The notes below the pieces were generated by a model. The model did not search any database and was not told the DNA's origin. It was given only the letters and a program-made list of their open reading frames with translations. A stretch of DNA of 30,606 nucleotides from a virus, in the IMG/VR virus record IMGVR_UViG_3300049596_000214, positions 1 through 30,606 of that record. One strand, 5' to 3'. A program made the position numbers and the translations under genes. How positions within the stretch are numbered: the first letter of the stretch is position 1; the number at the start of each line of letters is the position of its first letter. Positions 21,656-27,847 of the stretch are shown piece after piece.

Positions 21656-23758
21656 ATGGCAACTGAAGAAATAGCGTTAAAGATAACGACCGATACCACA
21701 CAAACGGAAAAATCGGTTAAGAGTATAAGAGCAGAATTAAGGGAAGCGACACAAAACGCAGTAGCTTTAAGTAGGCAATTTGGTGAACTTTCTCCCGAAG
21801 CATTAGCTGCTGCTCAAAAGGTAGCAAACTTAAAAGATGAAATAGGTGATTTAAAAAATAGAATTGATGCATTAAATCCCGATGCAAAATTTCGTGCATT
21901 TTCTTCAGCACTACAAGGTGTAGCAGGTGGATTCGCTGGTGTTCAAGGTGCAATAGGTTTATTCGGTACTGAAAGTCAAGAACTTGAAAAGCAATTATTA
22001 AAAGTACAAAGTGCTTTAGCTTTATCCGAAGGTATTAATAGCGTACTCGAAGCAAAAGATAGTTTCTTAAATTTAGGTGCAGTTATTAAAACAAGAGTTG
22101 TAACTGCATTTAGCACATTGAAGGGTGCAATTATTGCAACAGGTATCGGAGCGCTTGCTGTTTTGTTGGGTACTATTGTCGCCTATTGGGATGAAATTAG
22201 CGAGGCAATTGGCGGAGCAACAAAAGAAACAAAGGCATACGGAGAAGCACAGAAAGAAGTTAATAGCGAGGTTGAAAAAGCATACGAAAATTTAATTGCA
22301 GTAGGTAATGGATTCCAAGCTGCTAGGGATGGGGCAATTTCAAAGACCGAAGCATTGGCATTATACAATGATAAGCTTGGTGCAACAATTGGAAAAGCTG
22401 AAACATTAGAACAGGCAGAAAGATTATATAAAGCTAATAGTGCAAACTATATCAAATCAATTACTGCAAGGGCTACCGCTCAAGTTTTATTAGCAAAGGC
22501 GGCAACCGCTGCTGCAAAGGCAGCAACAGGAGAAGATGCTGATTTAGGTTGGTGGGATACTGCAGTTGTAGCTGTTGCGAACGCTGTTGGTGGTATTGGA
22601 TTAGCTTCCGAAGAAGTTGTAAAAAGAGCAAGTAAAAACAGGCAGGAAAATCAAGATGAAATAAATTTATATCAAGGTTTAGCTTTAAAGGAATTAGAAA
22701 AAGCGGGAGCAGCTGAAGCTGAAATGCAAAAAGTCGCAGTTTCTAATGGAACAAGTATTGTAAGGGCAGGCGTAAAAGCACAAACAGCAGCAAAAAAAGA
22801 AGGTATAACTCAACAGGCTAATGATAGAAAAGTTGAGATGACCCAAGAAGAAAAAGATGCACAAGCTAAAAAAGAATTATTTGAAAAAAACAAAAAAGAA
22901 CTTCAAGATTTAAATACTGAAACCGCTGAAGAAAATAGGCTTGCAAGGCTATCGGAATTTGAAAGAGATATTGAGCAACTTACAACCGAGTACAATGATA
23001 AACTTGCAAAGGCAAAAGAATTTAACGTAGGTATAGAAGCAATAACTGAAGAGTACGAAAGGAAAAAGAAGGAAAGGGAAAAAGAACAAGATATTATAGA
23101 CCTTGAAAAAAGTATAGAAAATGATGCTGCAAAAATTGCAAAAACTCAAGGCGACTTTGAAAACGATTTAGCGATATTGGATGCTCAAAGACAAATGATT
23201 TTGAGTAATACTGCATTGACTGAAGAGCAAAGAACAAAGCTATTAGAAGAAAATGCAAAAGCAAGAGTCGAAATAACTAAAGGCGAATTTGAAGCACGAA
23301 TGGCTTTGATGGATGCACTTGGTCAAGGAATGAATACTCTATCCGATTTGGTTGGAAAAGAAACCGCAGCTGGAAAAGCATTTGCAGTTGCTGCATCTTT
23401 AATAAGCACTTATTCAGCAATAGCGGGACAATTAAGTGCATTCTCAAAAATACCTATTCCCGGATATGCAATAGCACAAGCAGTAGCAACAGGATTAGCA
23501 GGTTTTGCAGCGGTTAGAAATATATTAAAGGTTAAAGTTCCGGGTGGCGCACCCGCACCGGCTGCTCCTGCGGGAAGTATGGCAATGCCAACTCAAGCAC
23601 CAATAGCATCTGCTATTCAAGTAACAAATACGCAAACACTTGGAACAACTGATGTAAATGTGCAAAATCAAGGTGCAGTAAAAGCATTTGTTGTAGAAAG
23701 CGATATTACCGATAGCCAAGATAGGGTAGCAAAAATTAAAGCAGCAGCCACATTATAA
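21656..23758 (+). CDS. Tape measure protein
   Basis: 700 aa. The N-terminus is coiled coil (TEKSVKSIRAELREATQNAV; LKDEIGDLKNRIDALNPDAK). A hydrophobic segment lies around residues 155-177 (GAIIATGIGALAVLLGTIVA). A long charged helix follows (KKELQDLNTETAEENRLARL; EEYERKKKEREKEQDIIDLE). A second hydrophobic region is at about 575-620 (ASLISTYSAIAGQLSAF, AVATGLAGFAAVRNIL). This is the plan of a tape measure, which sets tail length; at roughly 0.15 nm per residue the tail would be near 100 nm. Unusually, it follows rather than precedes the distal tail genes. Confidence 0.92.
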   Translation: MATEEIALKITTDTTQTEKSVKSIRAELREATQNAVALSRQFGELSPEALAAAQKVANLKDEIGDLKNRIDALNPDAKFRAFSSALQGVAGGFAGVQGAIGLFGTESQELEKQLLKVQSALALSEGINSVLEAKDSFLNLGAVIKTRVVTAFSTLKGAIIATGIGALAVLLGTIVAYWDEISEAIGGATKETKAYGEAQKEVNSEVEKAYENLIAVGNGFQAARDGAISKTEALALYNDKLGATIGKAETLEQAERLYKANSANYIKSITARATAQVLLAKAATAAAKAATGEDADLGWWDTAVVAVANAVGGIGLASEEVVKRASKNRQENQDEINLYQGLALKELEKAGAAEAEMQKVAVSNGTSIVRAGVKAQTAAKKEGITQQANDRKVEMTQEEKDAQAKKELFEKNKKELQDLNTETAEENRLARLSEFERDIEQLTTEYNDKLAKAKEFNVGIEAITEEYERKKKEREKEQDIIDLEKSIENDAAKIAKTQGDFENDLAILDAQRQMILSNTALTEEQRTKLLEENAKARVEITKGEFEARMALMDALGQGMNTLSDLVGKETAAGKAFAVAASLISTYSAIAGQLSAFSKIPIPGYAIAQAVATGLAGFAAVRNILKVKVPGGAPAPAAPAGSMAMPTQAPIASAIQVTNTQTLGTTDVNVQNQGAVKAFVVESDITDSQDRVAKIKAAATL

Positions 23759-23764
23759 ACAAAT

Positions 23765-23773
23765 TTATATTTA
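23765..23773 (+). promoter_or_regulatory. TTATATTTA start-proximal element (protease gene)
   Basis: TTATATTTA lies exactly 5 bases before ATG 23779 in the 20-base gap after the tape measure gene. No clear -33 TTG is found. Confidence 0.45.
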
Positions 23774-23778
23774 AGAAT

Positions 23779-24366
23779 ATGGACTTACCAATTTATAAAC
23801 TTATAATCAGTTCGGATTTAGAAGATGAAGCCGAAGTTGATTTTATTGCATTAGTAGATAGACCTGCTATACAACGCAATTTCATTGCCTTTAAAGAACG
23901 CCAAAAGTTCGAGATAGTAAGTGAAGATAAACATATTTTAAGTGGAGCATTGATGATTGCTGATATGCCTATTTATAGAAATAACGAAGAATTCGGTGAA
24001 CACTATGTTGTATTCGATTCAGAAACTATTCAACAAATAGCAGAGAAGTTTTTTAAGAAAGGTTATCAGTCAAACGTAAACGAAATGCACGATTCCTCTA
24101 AAGCAATCGAAGGTGTTACAATGTTTGAAAGTTGGATTGTAAATCGCCAGCTGGGAAAAATGCCTATTAAAGGATTTGAAGATGCTAAAGACGGTTCTTG
24201 GTTTGGTAGTTATAAAGTTGAAAACGAAGAGATTTGGGCAAAGGTAAAAAGTGGAGAATTTCAAGGATTTAGCGTAGAAGGTATTTTTGGCTATGCTGAT
24301 AGATTGACTAAAGAAGAGTTAATGGTTTCTCAAATCAAAAATATATTGGCTGAAGCCGGTATTTAA
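23779..24366 (+). CDS. XkdF-like prohead serine protease
   Basis: 195 aa. The N-terminus (DEAEVDFIALVDRPAIQRNF) is the lead-in typical of XkdF-like phage proteases. ALMIADMPIYRNNEEFGEHY is the first strand pair. H104 in NEMHD and S165 in FQGFSVEGIFG are the probable catalytic pair. The segment GSWFGSYKVENEEIWAKVKS before it is conserved in the family. The enzyme should cleave scaffold and itself during capsid maturation. It lies directly before the scaffold-like and capsid genes, as expected, but far from the portal. Confidence 0.85.
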   Translation: MDLPIYKLIISSDLEDEAEVDFIALVDRPAIQRNFIAFKERQKFEIVSEDKHILSGALMIADMPIYRNNEEFGEHYVVFDSETIQQIAEKFFKKGYQSNVNEMHDSSKAIEGVTMFESWIVNRQLGKMPIKGFEDAKDGSWFGSYKVENEEIWAKVKSGEFQGFSVEGIFGYADRLTKEELMVSQIKNILAEAGI

Positions 24367-24367
24367 G

Positions 24368-24395
24368 TTGCACAATACAATCAATTATATATTTA
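24368..24395 (+). promoter_or_regulatory. Candidate promoter TTG-N17-TATATTTA
   Basis: TTG at 24368-24370 and TATATTTA at 24388-24395 are separated by 17 bases in the 48-base gap between protease and scaffold genes. It would give a short leader of about 13 bases for the scaffold and capsid mRNA, which needs high expression. Confidence 0.45.
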
Positions 24396-24414
24396 TACTT
24401 ATACTTAAAAAATT

Positions 24415-25026
24415 ATGGAAGCAAAAAAAGCATTAGAGCAAATCAAAAGTTTGTTGTTTGCAGACCAAGTTGCTGAAGTTGTTTCTCAAGAAGAAGTTGT
24501 TATTGAATTTGCTGAAGGTGTTTTAGCTGACGGAACTATTGTTAAGTTCGACAAGTTAGAAACCGGTGGTATAATTTCAGTAGTTACTCCCGATGGAGAA
24601 ATTCCTGCACCTGTTGGCGAACACGAATTAGAAGATGGCACTATTATCGTAGTGTTAGAAGAAGGCATTATTGCCGAAGTTAAAATGGTAGAGGCTGACG
24701 GAAACGAAGTTGATGTAGAAGTTGAAATGTCTGAAGAAGACGAAGATGCTAAACCTTCAACCGAAGAAGTTATTGCTGAACCACAAGTTGACCGTTTCGC
24801 AGAAATTAGCGAAGCATTCAATTCTAAACTTGCTGAAGTTGAAACTAAAGTAGATATGTTAAATGACGTAACCAAGAAATTGGTTGAGTTTATGGATATG
24901 TTTGCTAAAGTAGAAACTGCTCAAGAAACACAAGCGCCTAAAAACGCTTTCTCGGCACAAAACAAAGTAAGCAAAGCCGATGCCTACAAAAAATTACAAA
25001 ACATTTTTCAAACACTTAAAAAATAA
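24415..25026 (+). CDS. Capsid scaffold-like protein
   Basis: 203 aa, strongly acidic. The start is a helix (EAKKALEQIKSLLFADQVAE). The middle is a repeated pair of strands, one around GVLADGTIVKFDKLETGGII and the other around HELEDGTIIVVLEEGIIAEV. An Asp/Glu linker (VEVEMSEEDEDAKPSTEE) leads into a C-terminal coiled coil (ISEAFNSKLAEVETKVDMLN; KKLVEFMDMFAKVE). This LADGT...LEDGT layout between XkdF-like protease and capsid is common in Bacteroidota phages and annotated as scaffold or capsid assembly protein. It is likely cleaved by the preceding protease. Confidence 0.72.
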   Translation: MEAKKALEQIKSLLFADQVAEVVSQEEVVIEFAEGVLADGTIVKFDKLETGGIISVVTPDGEIPAPVGEHELEDGTIIVVLEEGIIAEVKMVEADGNEVDVEVEMSEEDEDAKPSTEEVIAEPQVDRFAEISEAFNSKLAEVETKVDMLNDVTKKLVEFMDMFAKVETAQETQAPKNAFSAQNKVSKADAYKKLQNIFQTLKK

Positions 25027-25031
25027 TTAAA

Positions 25032-25982
25032 ATGGCTTTAGATTTAACAGGTTTAACCAACTATGTAAAAGAGAACGAGCAACAACTTGCTACCTCTTTA
25101 GTATTCAAACCAAAAACTGCTCAACTTATTGAGGGTGCTGGTAACGTTATGGTGGGCGTAAAATCATCAGAAAAAATTAACATTATGGAAACCAATGCGG
25201 TATTCCAAGCAGGTGGTACTTGTGGTTTTTCTTCAAGTGGTACTACTGCATTTACCCAACGTTCAGTTGCTCCGGGTAAAATCAAAGTAAACGAAAGCAT
25301 TTGCCCTAAAGCATTTGAGGCGAAATACACTCAAAAAGCATTAAGAGCAGGTTCTTACTATGATTATATGCCATTTGCTGATGAGTATTCTGCAAAGAAA
25401 ATTGAAGTTATCGGTGCTGCATTAGAAACTGCTTTATGGCAAGGTGATACTGCATCTTCAAATGCTCAATTAGCACGTTTCGATGGTTTATTAAAACTTA
25501 TTGCTCCAAGTGGAACTCCCGTAACCGGTGTTGTTGTTGGTAACACTTCTGCTGCTACTGAAATCACTTCTTCTAATATCATTGGTTTAGTTGATGATGT
25601 TTACACCGCTATCCCGGCTTCTATTGTTGCAAATGGTGATGTAGTTATATTTGTTGGTATGGATACTTTCCGTACTTATACCGTTGCTTTGAAAGAAGCT
25701 AACTTGTTCCACTATGCTGCTGAATCAGTTGATTTCGAAATTGTACTTCCGGGTACTAATGTGAAATTAGTTGCAGTTAACGGATTGAACGGAACTGACC
25801 AAATGGTTGCTACTCGTTTGTCTAACCTTTATTTAGGTGTAGATTTATTAAACGAAGAAGAAAGATTTGAGTTGTTCTATGCGAAAGAAGCTGACGAAAT
25901 GCGTTTCGTTGCCGAGTTCAAAATGGGCGTAAACTATGCTTTCCCAACTGAAGTAGTTTGGTTTGGTTTAGACGAAGCATAA
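25032..25982 (+). CDS. Major capsid protein (HK97-fold)
   Basis: 316 aa, starting 5 bases after the scaffold gene. It opens MALDLTGLTNYVKENEQQLA, contains a central Gly/Ser/Thr-rich part, and has the two hallmark helices of the HK97 A/P domains (KIEVIGAALETALWQGDTAS; IGLVDDVYTAIPASIVANGD, followed by VVIFVGMDTFRTY). A closing segment is YLGVDLLNEEERFELFYAKE. Codons here favour GCT/GGT and other common forms more than the neighbouring early genes, fitting high expression. A strong terminator follows at 26006. Confidence 0.88.
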   Translation: MALDLTGLTNYVKENEQQLATSLVFKPKTAQLIEGAGNVMVGVKSSEKINIMETNAVFQAGGTCGFSSSGTTAFTQRSVAPGKIKVNESICPKAFEAKYTQKALRAGSYYDYMPFADEYSAKKIEVIGAALETALWQGDTASSNAQLARFDGLLKLIAPSGTPVTGVVVGNTSAATEITSSNIIGLVDDVYTAIPASIVANGDVVIFVGMDTFRTYTVALKEANLFHYAAESVDFEIVLPGTNVKLVAVNGLNGTDQMVATRLSNLYLGVDLLNEEERFELFYAKEADEMRFVAEFKMGVNYAFPTEVVWFGLDEA

Positions 25983-26005
25983 TTAATTAATTAAATTTTA
26001 ACATA

Positions 26006-26039
26006 AAAAGGGTGGGTGTAAATTCGCCTACCCTTTTTT
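26006..26039 (+). terminator. Terminator after the major capsid gene
   Basis: AAAAGGGTGGG pairs with CCTACCCTTTT (one G-T pair), with a loop of TAAATT extended by two pairs and a run of 6 T. It would end most capsid transcripts and lower downstream tube protein expression unless a second start is used. Confidence 0.88.
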
Positions 26040-26056
26040 AATAACTCGAAAATAAT

Positions 26057-26569
26057 ATGGCTTGTGCTTTAACTCAAGGGTACACTTTAGATTGCAAAGA
26101 CAGTTTAGGTGGTTTAAAATCAGTTTTATTTATCGAAAGCGAAAATGTATCAGTTGACACCGAAACCGATGGTGTAATTACCGATATTCAATTAGCAGTA
26201 GGTAAATATTTCTACAAATATGAATTGGTAAAAGAAACTTCTATGTTTATGGAAACTGTTACCGCTTCAATTCAAAACGGTACTATTTTTTATGCTCAAG
26301 AATTAACTATTGTTCTTAACAAATTACAAGCAAATACTCGTAATGAGATTTTGTTACTTGCTAAAAACAATTTAGTAGCAATCGTTGAAGATAAAAATGG
26401 TAAGTATTGGTATTTAGGTCAAAATGGTGGCTTGGATATTACAGGTGGAACAGCTGGAAGTGGTACTGCTGCCGGTGATAGAAGTGGTTATGAATTAACT
26501 TTTAGTGGTCAAGAAAAAGAACTTGCTCCCGAAGTTTCTTCATCAATCATTAGTGGTTTGATTGACTAA
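26057..26569 (+). CDS. Major tail tube protein
   Basis: 170 aa. The fold is beta-rich with a long central helix (QLAVGKYFYKYELVKETSMF; ELTIVLNKLQANTRNEILLL) and the C-terminal loop KNGKYWYLGQNGGLDITGG, followed by Gly/Ser-rich sequence and SGYELTFSGQEKELAPEVSS. This arrangement is that of tube proteins of Bacteroidota siphophages. Subunits stack as rings around the tape measure. It has no visible own promoter between the upstream terminator and ATG 26057. Confidence 0.75.
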   Translation: MACALTQGYTLDCKDSLGGLKSVLFIESENVSVDTETDGVITDIQLAVGKYFYKYELVKETSMFMETVTASIQNGTIFYAQELTIVLNKLQANTRNEILLLAKNNLVAIVEDKNGKYWYLGQNGGLDITGGTAGSGTAAGDRSGYELTFSGQEKELAPEVSSSIISGLID

Positions 26570-26589
26570 TTAAAACTGATTAAAAAGAA

Positions 26590-26619
26590 AAGGGTGGTTG
26601 CTTAATTGCTTCCACCCTT
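26590..26619. terminator. Bidirectional terminator between tube gene and minus-strand cassette
   Basis: AAGGGTGG (26590-26597) pairs with CCACCCTT (26612-26619); the inner GC/GC pairs close a TTAATT loop after a TT/TT mismatch. A-rich sequence on the left gives a T-run on the minus strand; the right side gives TTATTTGTTT on +. It lies between convergent genes. Confidence 0.8.
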
Positions 26620-26625
26620 ATTTGT

Positions 26626-26883
26626 TTATAAGCGTTCTAACGGACTTTCGTAATACGCTTCGTGTTGGTCGTGCATACACCCATCATCTGCAGGTTCAGC
26701 AGTTTCAAAGAAGATTGCATCTACATCAATGTTTAGATTGAACTTCTCATTGATTTTGATTGCGAGTGCTTTGGTTCTTTCGTAAGGCATATCAACCTTG
26801 TCTTCATAGTAGCAAGACATTGCACCTAATAATCCTACTAATGCAGTTCTTAAAATTAGTGGGTCGTTTCCGTTATTCTTCAT
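26626..26883 (-). CDS. Minus-strand hypothetical protein, 85 aa
   Basis: Read from the ATG at 26883 the product begins MKNNGNDPLILRTALVGLLG and continues AMSCYYEDKVDMPYERTKAL, then a part with NEKFNLNIDVDAIFFETAEP and an acidic, His-rich end. An upstream in-frame ATG at 26925 would add 14 basic residues, but it lies inside the 43-aa gene. The start at 26883 overlaps that gene's stop by only 11 bases, which is this phage's normal style. Function unknown; last gene of the minus-strand cassette. Confidence 0.7.
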   Translation of the reverse strand: MKNNGNDPLILRTALVGLLGAMSCYYEDKVDMPYERTKALAIKINEKFNLNIDVDAIFFETAEPADDGCMHDQHEAYYESPLERL

Positions 26884-27004
26884 TGCTTGAATTTTTAGTG
26901 GTTTGTACTTGGTTGATTTTGGCATTCACATAATCACATAGACCAGCGAAGGCGATTAACCCGATGAAGGGTATTGCTAAAAAGATTGCGATTTCTAAAG
27001 TCAT
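26873..27004 (-). CDS. Minus-strand small membrane protein, 43 aa
   Basis: ATG at 27004, TAA at 26873-26875 (minus strand). The product starts MTLEIAIFLAIPFIGLIAFA, a clear single membrane helix, followed by GLCDYVNAKINQVQTTKNSS and NEE. It overlaps the start of the 85-aa gene. Small one-helix membrane peptides can modify host envelope or block superinfection, but nothing specific shows that here. Confidence 0.6.
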   Translation of the reverse strand: MTLEIAIFLAIPFIGLIAFAGLCDYVNAKINQVQTTKNSSNEE

Positions 27005-27021
27005 AATTTTAGGTTTTGTAA

Positions 27022-27042
27022 AGGGTGGATTTTTACACCACC
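27022..27042 (-). terminator. Weak hairpin between minus-strand genes
   Basis: GGGTGG pairs with CCACCC around a 9-base loop. On the minus strand the following bases are TTTACAAAA, a poor U-tract, so it may only slow or partly end transcription after the 61-aa gene. Confidence 0.45.
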
Positions 27043-27056
27043 CGATTTGATTAATA

Positions 27057-27242
27057 TTATATTTTAAAATCTTTATATGTTTTAGAAAGTTGTTCTGTTT
27101 TAATCCATTTAGGATTATTTTTAGAACCCTTAACTTGGCAAAGTGTTTTATCGCCTTCGGTTTCTAATGCGATGTACACCATACCTTGCCAATAGTAAGA
27201 ATTAATTCTAAAAAATTCGTTTTGTTCTAATTGAGGTATCAT
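27057..27242 (-). CDS. Minus-strand early hypothetical protein, 61 aa
   Basis: The ATG at 27242 gives MIPQLEQNEFFRINSYYWQG and then MVYIALETEGDKTLCQVKGS, KNNPKWIKTEQLSKTYKDFK. It is an SH3-like or small beta-barrel-like pattern with aromatic residues. A longer frame starting with TTG at 27269 is rejected because that TTG is the end of the promoter -7 box. Transcription starting around 27260 gives an 18-base leader. It is the first gene of the cassette, under a twin of the promoter at 5971. Function unknown. Confidence 0.72.
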   Translation of the reverse strand: MIPQLEQNEFFRINSYYWQGMVYIALETEGDKTLCQVKGSKNNPKWIKTEQLSKTYKDFKI

Positions 27243-27257
27243 ATCTTTTTTGTCTTG

Positions 27258-27270
27258 TTTGTTGAACAAA
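27258..27270. promoter_or_regulatory. 13-bp palindrome, candidate operator 3
   Basis: TTTGTTCAACAAA on the minus strand, overlapping the TTTG of the -7 box and the predicted start site, exactly as at 5975. Confidence 0.55.
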
Positions 27271-27296
27271 TATACACAAAGTTTTTTAAATGCAAA
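27267..27296 (-). promoter_or_regulatory. Minus-strand early promoter TTTG-N18-TATATTTG
   Basis: On the minus strand TTTG (27296-27293), 18 bases, then TATATTTG (27274-27267) form a perfect Bacteroidota-type promoter. From the -7 box onward TATATTTGTTCAACAAACAA is identical to the early promoter at 5971-5990. Confidence 0.82.
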
Positions 27297-27343
27297 AAAA
27301 AATAAAAAAAAAGTGAAATTTTTTTTAATTGATTATCAACGAG

Positions 27344-27406
27344 TTAGCAACAAAATTCAACAAGTGTTCAACAAATGCTAACAAGTGTTCAACAAAATTC
27401 AACAAA
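27344..27406. repeat. Three tandem 21-bp iteron-like units, copy B (intergenic)
   Basis: Units at 27344-27364, 27365-27385 and 27386-27406. Units 2 and 3 begin TGTTCAACAAA; unit 1 shares AACAAAATTCAACAA with unit 3. A purine-rich AAAAGAAAAGAAAAG tract follows to 27440, then ATATATATAG. The left side (27290-27340) is extremely AT-rich. It matches copy A (9136-9222) in order and spacing. No gene is assigned to 27297-27487 apart from this and the promoter. Confidence 0.72.
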
Positions 27407-27452
27407 AGAAAAGAAAAGAAAAGAAATAAAAAGAATATATATAGTGTTTTTA

Positions 27453-27482
27453 TTTGTTTGTGTTTTTATCTTTTTATATTTA
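27453..27482 (+). promoter_or_regulatory. Promoter TTTG-N18-TATATTTA with TTATATTTA start-proximal element (27474-27482)
   Basis: TTTG (27453-27456), 18 bases, then TATATTTA (27475-27482), ending 5 bases before ATG 27488. This is the only copy of the TTATATTTA element that also has a proper -33 box, so it supports the idea that the nonamer is a -7 promoter box. Confidence 0.55.
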
Positions 27483-27487
27483 TTAAT

Positions 27488-27847
27488 ATGATACTTTTAA
27501 GAAAAGGATTTACTGAATACGTGGTATTGCATTTTGATGAACCACAAATACAGGAAGGTTCTATTTATCTTTTAGAATTTACCAATGACATCACAAACGA
27601 GGTTGTTTCAATATCGTTATTTAACCAATCTTATTACATTGAAAGGTATTGTGCATTTGGTATTAACGTAAATACTAATTTTTTATATAAAGAAGAAGGT
27701 TTTTGGAGTTACGAAGTTTTTGAAAGCAGAATTTCACCAAGCATTAAGAGATTATTAGGTTCGGGTAAAATGAAGTTAGTTGGCGAAGAAGCTGGTTATA
27801 CTCAATACGACGGACAAGACGATGAATTTATAGTATATAATAACTAA
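27488..27847 (+). CDS. Hypothetical structural-region protein, 119 aa
   Basis: The ATG at 27488 follows the TTATATTTA element and begins MILLRKGFTEYVVLHFDEPQ, then strands (GSIYLLEFTNDITNEVVSIS; LFNQSYYIERYCAFGINVNT; EEGFWSYEVFESRISPSIKR), ending in YDGQDDEFIVYNN. It has a beta-sandwich look. The longer frame from 27329 would put the iteron tract in the protein and is rejected. Its stop overlaps the fibre gene start. Proteins like this before a fibre gene often connect fibre to baseplate, but that is inferred. Confidence 0.75.
   Translation: MILLRKGFTEYVVLHFDEPQIQEGSIYLLEFTNDITNEVVSISLFNQSYYIERYCAFGINVNTNFLYKEEGFWSYEVFESRISPSIKRLLGSGKMKLVGEEAGYTQYDGQDDEFIVYNN

Noticed and set aside
24486-24875. 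Minus-strand frame of 129 aa, Ser/Thr-rich
   Set aside because: Mirror of the acidic scaffold gene, whose GAA-rich codons leave the opposite strand open.
27243-27269. Extended minus-strand start (TTG at 27269)
   Set aside because: The TTG is part of the promoter -7 box TATATTTG, upstream of the likely transcription start.
27329-27487. N-terminal extension of the 119-aa gene (53 residues)
   Set aside because: The extension is a translation of the iteron and purine tracts and a promoter region. The ATG at 27488 follows the TTATATTTA element at the same spacing as three other genes.
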